Part shown: positions 27,821 to 35,385 of the stretch, in pieces
How positions within the stretch are numbered: position 1 is the stretch's first letter
Layout of the letters: each line of letters opens with the position of its first letter
Origin: Clostridium sp. CAG:343
Lineage (GTDB): Bacteria; Bacillota; Clostridia; TANB77; CAG-508
NCBI GenBank assembly: GCA_000431335.1
Contig: FR888067.1
Span: forward strand, 1-53,846
Length of the DNA stretch: 53,846 nucleotides
Direction: 5' to 3'
Notes under the pieces: model-generated
What the model saw: the letters and a program-made list of their open reading frames with translations, nothing else
Databases searched by the model: none
What the model was told of the DNA's origin: nothing
Program-made: the position numbers and the translations under genes

Positions 27821-27922
27821 CTATTTTATGCTATATTCTTTAATAATTTTTTCAGATAATTTATAAATTATAATTCTTTTTGTTATAAAGAATATTGAAA
27901 TAAATGTTATTATTTTAATCAA
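27821..27922 (-). CDS. Small hydrophobic peptide (33 codons) with its own consensus promoter
   Basis: Minus-strand reading frame starting TTG at 27920-27922 and ending TAG at 27821-27823. It encodes 33 residues: a hydrophobic N-terminal segment (residues 2-20, mostly Ile/Phe) followed by a Lys/Glu-rich tail. A GGAG site (27930-27933) lies seven bases upstream, and a perfect sigma-A promoter sits at 27953-27981. The 3' end almost meets the convergent rlmH stop. A 13-bp inverted repeat (27917-27929 with 27943-27955) brackets the ribosome-binding site and could hide it, depending on the transcript start. It resembles small membrane peptides such as type I toxins in layout only; function unknown. 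It could also be a short regulatory RNA. Confidence 0.5.
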   Translation of the reverse strand: MIKIITFISIFFITKRIIIYKLSEKIIKEYSIK

Positions 27923-27952
27923 TCTAATTCTCCTTTCATGAAAATTAGATTG

Positions 27953-27981
27953 ATTATACTTTTATTCTAATATTTTGTCAA
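27953..27981 (-). promoter_or_regulatory. Perfect sigma-A promoter reading toward rlmH
   Basis: On the minus strand TTGACA (27976-27981), exactly 17 bases, then TATAAT (27953-27958). Predicted start near 27946. It drives the 33-codon frame and would give RNA antisense to the 3' end of rlmH if not terminated. Confidence 0.75.
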
Positions 27982-27984
27982 CAT

Positions 27985-28438
27985 AATTTTATTTTTAAGT
28001 TTGGATTTTTGGGGTAATAGGTGATAAATCCATAATTTAAATAATAAATATTATTCATTACGTTCAAAAAGAAAATCTAATATAAAAAAATGTGCCGCTT
28101 TCACTCAGGCTAAAATGTATATATGTATATGTTTTTATAATTTTTGAATATGAATGGAGCAATATTAGAATTTCTTAAATAAATTAATGGAAAATGTTCG
28201 CGTCGAGCTTTAGCTCGGACTAAGTGAAAGGGTGCCATTAAATTATTTTAGAAATTTTTATGTTGCGCATTGAAATCAAAAAAATTATAAAAACATATAC
28301 ATATATACATTTTCCCGTGAACATCCCTCATTTTTTTATATAATATTTTCTATTTTTCTCTTCAATCAAGCTATTTATTATTTAAATTATGGATATATCC
28401 CCTCTTGTAAAAAAAATCTAAACTTAAAAAATAAAATA
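27985..28438. repeat. Long palindromic repeat element, copy B
   Basis: A near-complete palindrome filling most of the 700-base gap between rlmH and trmB. The outer arms pair at about 27985-28010 with 28409-28437. The next arms (about 28024-28050 with 28370-28398) include ATCCATAATTTAAATAATAA, and the inner arms pair at about 28112-28145 with 28276-28312. The apex, 28191-28234, is identical to that of copy A (44 bases). At the inner-arm base the two sides differ: CGCTTTCACT on the left and CGTGAACAT on the right. These resemble the reverse complements of the apex sub-motifs AGTGAAAGGG and ATGTTCGCG. No coding potential is seen inside. Confidence 0.8.
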
Positions 28439-28517
28439 TCACTTGAATCAAAAGTAGAAATCTGATAAAATAGCTAAAAACAAAAGAAGCATTATATAGA
28501 GCAAAAAGGAGGCAAAA

Positions 28518-29180
28518 ATGAGAATTAGATATAAAAAATGGGCAAGACCAGAATTAGAAGCAAGCAATTTTTACGAAGATAATCCAGAAGAATGGAAAGG
28601 AAAATGGAAAGAACATTTTAAAAATCCAGAAAATCCATTTATGATAGAACTGGGATGTGGCAAAGGACAGTTTATATCTAACTTAGCAATAGAAAATCAA
28701 AATATAAATTATTTAGCTATTGATTTAGTAGATGCAATGTTAGGATTAGCCAAAAGAAATGTTGAAGAAGTATATAAAGAAACGAATAAAGAGCCTGAAA
28801 ACATTTTACTTACTAGATTTGACATAGAAAGAATAAATTTAATACTAGAAAAAGCAGATAAAGTTGAAAGAATATATATTAACTTCTGCAATCCTTGGCC
28901 AAAAGGAAAACATAGAAAGAAAAGGCTAACACATAGTAGACAGTTAGAAAAATATAAAGAATTTTTGAAACCTGAATCTGAAATATATTTTAAAACAGAT
29001 GATGACAGCTTATTTGAATCAAGCTTAATATATTTTAAAGAAAGTGGATTTGAAATATTAAAAAAGACATATGATTTACACAGTGAACCAATATTTGAAA
29101 AGAATATTGAAACTGAGCATGAGAAGATGTTTTCAGAGCAAGGAATAAAAATTAAAGCTTTAATTGCGAAATTAAAATAA
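28518..29180 (+). CDS. trmB: tRNA (guanine-N7)-methyltransferase
   Basis: A 220-residue SAM-dependent enzyme that makes m7G46 in tRNA variable loops. The SAM site is IELGCGKGQFI (about 43-53). YINFCNPWPKGKHRKKRLTH, with the NPWPK..H.KRR-type signature, is at about 120-139, and FKTDDDSLF follows. The length is typical. AAAGGAGG precedes the ATG. It is the first gene of a long plus-strand run, right after repeat copy B. Codon endings switch from T-rich to A-rich here compared with the plus-strand genes to its left. Confidence 0.94.
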   Translation: MRIRYKKWARPELEASNFYEDNPEEWKGKWKEHFKNPENPFMIELGCGKGQFISNLAIENQNINYLAIDLVDAMLGLAKRNVEEVYKETNKEPENILLTRFDIERINLILEKADKVERIYINFCNPWPKGKHRKKRLTHSRQLEKYKEFLKPESEIYFKTDDDSLFESSLIYFKESGFEILKKTYDLHSEPIFEKNIETEHEKMFSEQGIKIKALIAKLK

Positions 29181-29193
29181 GGAAGATGAGATA

Positions 29194-29703
29194 ATGAATG
29201 AAAAAGAAGTCATAGAGAATAAAAATAATAAGGATTTTGTATTAAAGGCAGTAAGTGAAAATGGAAAATTTTTAGATCTAGTATCTCCGGAATTGCAAGA
29301 TGATAAAGAAGTTGTAATGACAGCTTTAGGACAAGATGCAGAGGCTTTGGAATTTGCTAGTCTTAATTTAAAAAATGATAAAGAAGTTATTATGAAAGGA
29401 GTAGAAGGAGCTCCTTGGACAGTATGCTATGCTTCTGAGACGTTGAGAGAAGATAAAGATGTTATTAAACAAGCTTGTAAAAGTTATGGACAAGCTTTAT
29501 ATTTTGCAAGCAAGGAAATAAGAGATGATAGAGAAATAGTAAAATTAGCAGTAGAAAATAAAGGTATAATAATAAAATATGCAAGTGAAAGATTAAGAAA
29601 TGATAAGGAACTTGCAATAATTGCAGTAAAACAAAATAAACAAGCATATCATTTTATTTCTCATGAATTACAACAGGATGAAGAGATAAAGAGTTTGATG
29701 TAG
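29194..29703 (+). CDS. DUF4116 repeat protein
   Basis: A 169-residue protein made of about five degenerate repeats of about 25 residues. Each contains an NDKEVV/DDREIV-type segment followed by VKxxGxALxFAS or a close variant (for example DKEVVMTALGQDAEALEFAS and DREIVKLAVENKGIIIKYAS). This is the DUF4116 pattern, of unknown function, probably an all-helical solenoid that binds protein. It follows trmB after 13 bases with a GGAAGA site, so the two are probably co-transcribed. A terminator lies at 29736-29771. Confidence 0.85.
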   Translation: MNEKEVIENKNNKDFVLKAVSENGKFLDLVSPELQDDKEVVMTALGQDAEALEFASLNLKNDKEVIMKGVEGAPWTVCYASETLREDKDVIKQACKSYGQALYFASKEIRDDREIVKLAVENKGIIIKYASERLRNDKELAIIAVKQNKQAYHFISHELQQDEEIKSLM

Positions 29704-29735
29704 ATAAACAGATTGGATATTTAAAACAACAATTT

Positions 29736-29771
29736 AAAGCACAAGATTTAAAAAAATACTTGTGCTTTTTA
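29736..29771 (+). terminator. Terminator after the DUF4116 gene
   Basis: AAAGCACAAG (29736-29745) pairs with CTTGTGCTTT (29759-29768), followed by a T tract. Confidence 0.8.
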
Positions 29772-29816
29772 TATTTTACTTATATAATGTATGTAAAATA
29801 GAATAAGGAGGAAAAA

Positions 29817-30821
29817 ATGTCATTTATAGAAGAAATAAAACAAAGAGCAAAACAAGATATAAAAACTATAATACTTCCAGAAGCACAAGACATTAGAACA
29901 TTAAAAGCAACAGAGCAGGTATTAAAAGAAGGATATGCAAAAATTATTTTAGTAGGAAATAAAGAAGAAATTGAAGAAAAAGCACTTGAAAATAAAATTG
30001 ATATATCAGGAGCACAAATAATAGAACCAACAAACTCTGAAAAATATGAAGAATATGTAAATTTATTATTTGAATTAAGAAAGCAAAAAGGAATGTCATT
30101 AGAAAAAGCAAAGGGGTTAGTAAAAGATCCTGTATATTTTGGAATGTTAATGCTTAAAGATGAAAAAAGTGAAGCGGATGGTTTGGTATCAGGAGCAATT
30201 CACTCGACAGCAGATACATTAAGACCAGCATTACAAATATTAAAAACAGCTCCAGATACAAAGTTAGTTTCAGCATTTTTTCTTATGACTGTACCAGATT
30301 GTGAGTATGGCGAAAATGGAACTTTTATATTTGGAGATTGTGGATTAAATGAAAACCCAGATGATGAAGCATTGTCTGAGATTGCAATATCATCAAGTAA
30401 AAGTTTTAGACAATTAGTAGGAAAAGAACCAAAAGTTGCAATGCTTTCATATTCTACTTATGGTAGTGCTAAATCAGAATCTACAGAAAAGGTAATAAGA
30501 GCAACTGAAAAAGTTAGAGAAAAAGACAAAAATTTATTAGTAGATGGAGAACTTCAATTAGATAGTGCTATTATACCAGAAGTAGCTAACTTTAAAGCAC
30601 CAGGAAGTCCTATTGAGGGAAATGCCAATGTATTAATATTCCCAGATTTGAATGCAGGAAATATTGGATATAAATTAGTACAAAGATTAGGAAAAGCAGA
30701 AGCATATGGACCACTTTGCCAAGGAATAGCAAGACCAGTAAATGACTTATCAAGAGGATGTACTAGCAATGATATAGCAGGAGTTATTGCAATAACAGCA
30801 GTACAAGCACAAGAAAAATAG
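29817..30821 (+). CDS. pta: Phosphate acetyltransferase
   Basis: A 334-residue enzyme converting acetyl-CoA and phosphate to acetyl phosphate. The segments IILPEAQDIRTLKA (N-terminus), GLVSGAIHSTADTLRPALQI and FPDLNAGNIGYKLVQRL are diagnostic. The single-domain length is typical of Firmicutes. AAGGAGG precedes the ATG. Acetate kinase follows 85 bases later, completing the ATP-yielding acetate fermentation route. Confidence 0.96.
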   Translation: MSFIEEIKQRAKQDIKTIILPEAQDIRTLKATEQVLKEGYAKIILVGNKEEIEEKALENKIDISGAQIIEPTNSEKYEEYVNLLFELRKQKGMSLEKAKGLVKDPVYFGMLMLKDEKSEADGLVSGAIHSTADTLRPALQILKTAPDTKLVSAFFLMTVPDCEYGENGTFIFGDCGLNENPDDEALSEIAISSSKSFRQLVGKEPKVAMLSYSTYGSAKSESTEKVIRATEKVREKDKNLLVDGELQLDSAIIPEVANFKAPGSPIEGNANVLIFPDLNAGNIGYKLVQRLGKAEAYGPLCQGIARPVNDLSRGCTSNDIAGVIAITAVQAQEK

Positions 30822-30906
30822 TTGATTCATAATAGATATGAAACTAATAAAAATAAAAAAGGTCAATCTATTTTAAAATATAGATTTTGATCATTAAGGA
30901 GAGAGT

Positions 30907-32106
30907 ATGAAAGTTTTAGTTCTAAATTCTGGTAGTTCTTCTTTAAAATATCAAGTGATAGATATGGAAACAGAGGAAATGCTAGTAAAAGGTTATTTTG
31001 AGAGAATAGGTCAACCAAATTCTTTTTTAACACATAAAGTAAAAGGAGTAAAACATAAATTTGAACATCAAGCCCAAAACCATGAACAAGCAATTAAGTT
31101 TGTATTAAGCAGGCTTACAAATGATCATTATGGAGTAATAAAAGATTTAAATGAATTAGCAGGAATTGGACACAGAGTAGTACATGGTGGAGAAAAATTT
31201 TCAGATGCAGTTATAATTGATGATAATGTAATTGAAGAAATAAAAAGATGCAGTGAATTAGCACCATTACATAATCCAGCAGCTATCCTTGGAATGGAAG
31301 CTTGTAGAAAGGTAGTACCAAATGTGAAGATGGTAGCAGTATTTGATACAGCATTCCACCAAACTTTGCCAAAGGAAAGATATATATTTCCAATACCATA
31401 TGAATATTATGAAAAATATAAAGTAAGAAAATATGGATTTCATGGAACTTCTCATCAATATGTATCTCAAAGAGTTGCAGAGTTAATGCAAAAGGACATA
31501 AAAAAAATAAAAATAATAAATTGTCATTTAGGCCAAGGTGCAAGTGTATGTGCAATTCAAGATGGTAAGTCAGTTGAAACAAGTATGGGACTTACACCTC
31601 TTGGCGGAATAGTTATGGGAACAAGAAGCGGAGATTTAGATCCATCTGTTGTAACTTATATAATGCAAAAAGAGGGATTGTCATATAAAGAAGCAGAAGA
31701 AATTTTAAACAAAGAATCAGGAGCATATGGTGTATCAATGGTATCAGTAGATTTTAGAGATATAGAAGTAGATGCTGAATCAGGAGGACATCATGCAAAA
31801 CTAGCTTTAGATATATTTCATGATACAGTTGCAAGTTATATAGCAAAATGTATGGTAGCTATGAATGGAGTAGATGTAATAACATTTACAGCAGGTGTAG
31901 GTGAAAAAGGACCATTATCAAGAAAGGCAATCTGCGAAAAATTGGAATTTTTTGGAGTGAAAATTGATGAAGAAAAGAATAAAACAAGAGGAGAAGAAGC
32001 AGAAATATCATCTAAAGATTCAAAAATAAAAGTTTATACAATACCTACAAATGAAGAATTAATGATAGCAAGAGAAACAATGAGACACTTGAGGGACAGG
32101 TCTTAA
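30907..32106 (+). CDS. ackA: Acetate kinase, first copy
   Basis: A 399-residue ASKHA-family kinase that makes acetate and ATP from acetyl phosphate. The N-terminal motif VLNSGSSSLKYQ (4-15), AVFDTAFHQTLP (about 148-159) and HGTSHQYV are present. GLTPLGGIVMGTRSGDLDP and ITFTAGVGEKGPLSR complete the site. The catalytic arginine region is intact. The last nine residues (MRHLRDRS and stop) are encoded by the left arm of a 36-bp perfect inverted repeat and differ from those of the second copy, as if the repeat had replaced the original 3' end. GGAGAG precedes the ATG. Confidence 0.95.
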   Translation: MKVLVLNSGSSSLKYQVIDMETEEMLVKGYFERIGQPNSFLTHKVKGVKHKFEHQAQNHEQAIKFVLSRLTNDHYGVIKDLNELAGIGHRVVHGGEKFSDAVIIDDNVIEEIKRCSELAPLHNPAAILGMEACRKVVPNVKMVAVFDTAFHQTLPKERYIFPIPYEYYEKYKVRKYGFHGTSHQYVSQRVAELMQKDIKKIKIINCHLGQGASVCAIQDGKSVETSMGLTPLGGIVMGTRSGDLDPSVVTYIMQKEGLSYKEAEEILNKESGAYGVSMVSVDFRDIEVDAESGGHHAKLALDIFHDTVASYIAKCMVAMNGVDVITFTAGVGEKGPLSRKAICEKLEFFGVKIDEEKNKTRGEEAEISSKDSKIKVYTIPTNEELMIARETMRHLRDRS

Positions 32107-32192
32107 ATGTCTCATTGCCAATGTAGAAACTATGTAAAGTATATTTATATTTATTAAATGAGACATTTAAGACCTGTCCCTCAAGTGTCTCA
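32081..32192. repeat. 36-bp perfect inverted repeat between the two acetate kinase genes
   Basis: The left arm 32081-32116 and the right arm 32157-32192 are exact reverse complements, with a 40-base AT-rich loop. The arms contain GAGACACTTGAGGGACAGG and ATGTCTC segments. The left arm encodes the end and stop codon of the first kinase; the right arm ends 19 bases before the second kinase start. With no T run following, it looks like a REP- or MITE-like mobile palindrome rather than a terminator, though it could stall or process the RNA. Confidence 0.9.
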
Positions 32193-32211
32193 AAGAAAGG
32201 AAGAGTAAAAA

Positions 32212-33408
32212 ATGAAGATTTTAGTATTAAATTGTGGTAGTTCATCACTAAAGTATCAATTAATTGATATGGAAACAGAGGAGGTCCTAGCTTCTGGAAA
32301 ATATGAAAGAATTGGAGAAAAAGAAGCTTTTATTACACACAAAGCACAAGGAAAGAAAGTAGAGATTAAAAAGCCAGCATATGATCATAAAGAAGCTATT
32401 GAGTTTACATTAGCTCAACTTACTAATCCAGAATACAAAGTAATTGATAGTTTGGATGAAGTAGAAGCTATTGGACATAGAGTTGTTCACGGAGGAGAAA
32501 TATTTAAAGAATCAGCAGTAATTGATGATAAAGTAATAGAACAAATTGATGAATGCTCAGAGTTTGCACCATTACACAATCCAGCAGCTATTCTTGGAAT
32601 GGAAGCTTGTAAGAAAGTTATGCCTGGAAAACCAATGGTAGCAGTATTTGATACAACATTCCATCAAACTATGCCTAAAGAAAAATATGTTTACCCAATA
32701 CCATATGAGTATTATAAAAAATATGGAGTAAGAAAATATGGTGCTCATGGAACTTCACATATGTATGTTTCACAAAGACTTGCTGAAATTGAAAATAAAA
32801 ATATAGAAGATTTAAAAATTGTAACTTGTCATTTGGGTCAAGGTTCTAGTATTTGTGCAGTAGATGGCGGAAAGTCAATCGATACAAGTATGGGACTAAC
32901 ACCATTAGGTGGAATTCCAATGGTAACAAGAAGTGGAGATTTAGACCCATCTGTTTTAACATATCTTATGAAAAAAGAAAATATATCAGCTGCTGAAATG
33001 GAAAATATATTAAATAAAAAATCAGGAGTTGCTGGAATATCAGGATTAGCTCCAGATTTTAGAGTTATTGAATTAGAATCATATGAGGACAATGAAAGAG
33101 CAAAAATTGCTATGGAAAGTTTTAAATATGCAGTTGCAAGTTATATTGCTAAATATGCAGTAGCTATGAATGGAATTGATTATATAGTATTTACAGGAGG
33201 AATAGGAGAAAATCAAATTAATATTAGAAAAGGAATTTGCGAAAAATTAACTTTTATGGGAGTAGACGTAGATGCGGATGCAAACAATATGAGAGGCGAA
33301 GAAAAAGTGATTTCTAAACCAGATTCAAAAGTTAAGGTGTATGTAATACCTACAAATGAAGAACTAATGATAGCAAAAGAAACACAAAGGCTTGTAAATA
33401 TTATATAA
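32212..33408 (+). CDS. ackA: Acetate kinase, second copy
   Basis: A 398-residue paralog directly after the first copy. All main motifs are conserved: VLNCGSSSLKYQ, AVFDTTFHQTMPKEKY, HGTSHMYVSQRLAE, GLTPLGGIPMVTRSGDLDP and VFTGGIGENQINIRKGICEKL. It has the GENQ-type motif usual in AckA, where the first copy has GEKGPLSR. So this copy looks closer to the standard enzyme, while the first has diverged or prefers another acyl phosphate. GAAAGGAAGAG precedes the ATG. Confidence 0.95.
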   Translation: MKILVLNCGSSSLKYQLIDMETEEVLASGKYERIGEKEAFITHKAQGKKVEIKKPAYDHKEAIEFTLAQLTNPEYKVIDSLDEVEAIGHRVVHGGEIFKESAVIDDKVIEQIDECSEFAPLHNPAAILGMEACKKVMPGKPMVAVFDTTFHQTMPKEKYVYPIPYEYYKKYGVRKYGAHGTSHMYVSQRLAEIENKNIEDLKIVTCHLGQGSSICAVDGGKSIDTSMGLTPLGGIPMVTRSGDLDPSVLTYLMKKENISAAEMENILNKKSGVAGISGLAPDFRVIELESYEDNERAKIAMESFKYAVASYIAKYAVAMNGIDYIVFTGGIGENQINIRKGICEKLTFMGVDVDADANNMRGEEKVISKPDSKVKVYVIPTNEELMIAKETQRLVNII

Positions 33409-33426
33409 TAAATGGAGGAATTCAAC

Positions 33427-33588
33427 ATGAAATTTGAATTTGATGAAGATGAATTAGATTTTAAAAATGAAATAGAATTAATGAATCTTCAAAGGAAGAT
33501 GCAAGAAAATCAATTTACAAGAAATCAGAGTATAGGATTTAATATGGATGCATTATATAACCTAGCAAATAAAGACGAAAATAAATAG
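33427..33588 (+). CDS. Small acidic hypothetical protein
   Basis: A 53-residue reading frame with a strong GGAGG site nine bases before the ATG. The N-terminus is very acidic (FEFDEDELDF). A Gln/Asn/Met-rich helix follows, then SIGFNMDALYNLANKD. I recognise no family. It lies 18 bases after the second acetate kinase and 31 bases before the ABC exporter pair, so it could be translated from either transcript. Confidence 0.55.
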   Translation: MKFEFDEDELDFKNEIELMNLQRKMQENQFTRNQSIGFNMDALYNLANKDENK

Positions 33589-33619
33589 ACAAATATATGT
33601 TACATAGGAAGAGGATGTT

Positions 33620-35363
33620 ATGAAAAAAGTTATAATAGATATACTAAAGAAATACAAATGGGAAATATTATTACAGGTTATATTGCTTCGGAATAAATAT
33701 ATATTTATTAACATATCCAGCCAAAATTATTGGTAATATAGTGGATATGCTATATGATATAGAAGCAAATAAACAAAATATTATAAACAATACATATTAC
33801 CTTTTAGGAATATGTATTGTCTTGTTAATTGTAAGAATACCTTGGAAATATTTTGAAACAAGCATTTCTAGAAAATTTGAAAAAGATATAAAGATAAAAT
33901 TATTTCAGAGATTTTTAAAATTAAAATTAAAAGATATACAAAATATAAAAAATGGAGAGATTATGTCTTATTTTATGAAAGATATAAACGAAATCAGAAC
34001 GACTATGCGTAGAATTTTATCTCATGGGACAAGAATAATTTTTATATTTGTTATTGCAACATTTCAAATGATACAAGGAGTAAATCTACAATTAACAATT
34101 GCTATTATGATTCCTATTATTATAGGATGTTATTTAGTTGTTGTCATTAAAAAATATGTAGAAATTAGTTTTAAAAAAGCACAAGACAGATTTACTGAAA
34201 TGTCAGAATACATTCAAGAAAGTACAGATAGTATAAGAACAACAAAAGCTTATTCTTGTGAAGGAGAACAATTAAAAGAATTTATTAGAAAAAATAGAAA
34301 AGTACGACAAAGTGATAATACAGTTGATATTTATTCTAATTTATTAACTATGTGTTTAAATATGTGTTTTGGAATATGTTATGCAATTTCTTTGTTATAT
34401 GGTTCTAGGTTAGTAATAGATGGAACGATAACAATAGGAGAATTGGTTACATTTAATGGTTATATTGCTTTATTTGTAAATCCAGTTATTTGGCTTCCAC
34501 AATTGATCTCAAGATTTAAAAGAGCACAGATATCATATCATAGATTAGAAAAAATGTATGAATTAGAACCAGAAAAGTTAAATGAAAAAAGTTTGCCAAA
34601 AGAAAGATTAGAAGGAAATATAAAAATACAAAACTTGAGTTTTAATTATCCAGGAATGATTGATAAGGCGTTAGAAAATATTAATATAGAAATAAAAAAA
34701 GGACAAACATTAGGAATTATAGGTACAATAGGCAGTGGAAAAACCACTTTAATGAATTTGTTAGAAAGACTATATAGTGTACCAGATGGAAAAATAAAAA
34801 TTGATGGTAAAGATATTAATCAAATACCTATAGAAACTCTAAGAAACAATATATGTTATATTACTCAGGATAATTTCTTATTTTCATCTACATTGAAGGA
34901 AAATATTAGTTTATTTAGAGATGAATATGATGATGAAGAAATCAAAGAAAGTACTAAAAAAGCTATTGTGTATGAAGATATAAAAAAGATGCCAAAAGGA
35001 ATTGAAACAGTAATAGGAGAAAGAGGAGGAGATTTATCAGGAGGACAGAAACAGAGAGTATCTATTTCTAGAGCATTCTTAAAAGAAAGTAGGATATTAA
35101 TTTTTGACGATACTTTTTCTGCGTTAGATAACAGAACATCCGAAAAATTGATAGAAAATATTAAAGAATTATCTTCTGAAAAAACTTGTATTATTATTTC
35201 AAACAAGGTATCAGATGTAAAATATAGTGATAAAATTATTGTATTGGATAAAGGAAACATAGTTGAAGAAGGTACACATGAACAGTTGATACAAAATGAA
35301 GGAATTTATAGTGGATTTTACAATCAACAATCAACAAAAGCAGAACCTATTTTTTTGGTATAA
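33620..35363 (+). CDS. ABC exporter half-transporter with degenerate ATP site, read through one +1 frameshift at CGG
   Basis: About 580 residues if base 33689 is skipped. A short 5' frame from ATG 33620 (AGAGGA upstream) gives MKKVIIDILKKYKWEILLQV, then meets in-frame CGG. Skipping its C continues GINIYLLTYPAKIIG, which is the normal first transmembrane helix of this family. Six membrane helices (about 15-300) precede a nucleotide-binding domain with Walker A GTIGSGKTT, signature LSGGQKQR and Walker B LIFDDTFSALD. The Asp after Walker B replaces the catalytic Glu, as in the BmrC/YheI-type subunit of heterodimeric exporters. The partner with the intact Glu follows. Without the shift, translation from an internal ATG (33741) would lack the first helix. 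Confidence 0.82.
33689..33692 (+). other. Putative CGGA +1 recoding site in the ABC exporter gene
   Basis: TTG CTT is followed by in-frame CGG and A. Skipping C33689 gives GGA ATA AAT ATA and joins the short 5' frame to the main frame. The site lies only 24 codons from the start, inside the first membrane helix. Confidence 0.6.
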
Positions 35364-35385
35364 TATTATAGTGAAGGAGAAACAA

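Noticed and set aside
28012..28100. DnaA-box cluster at the strand switch
   Set aside because: No TTATCCACA-like 9-mers were found; only AT-rich palindrome arms with ATCCATAA-type similarity.
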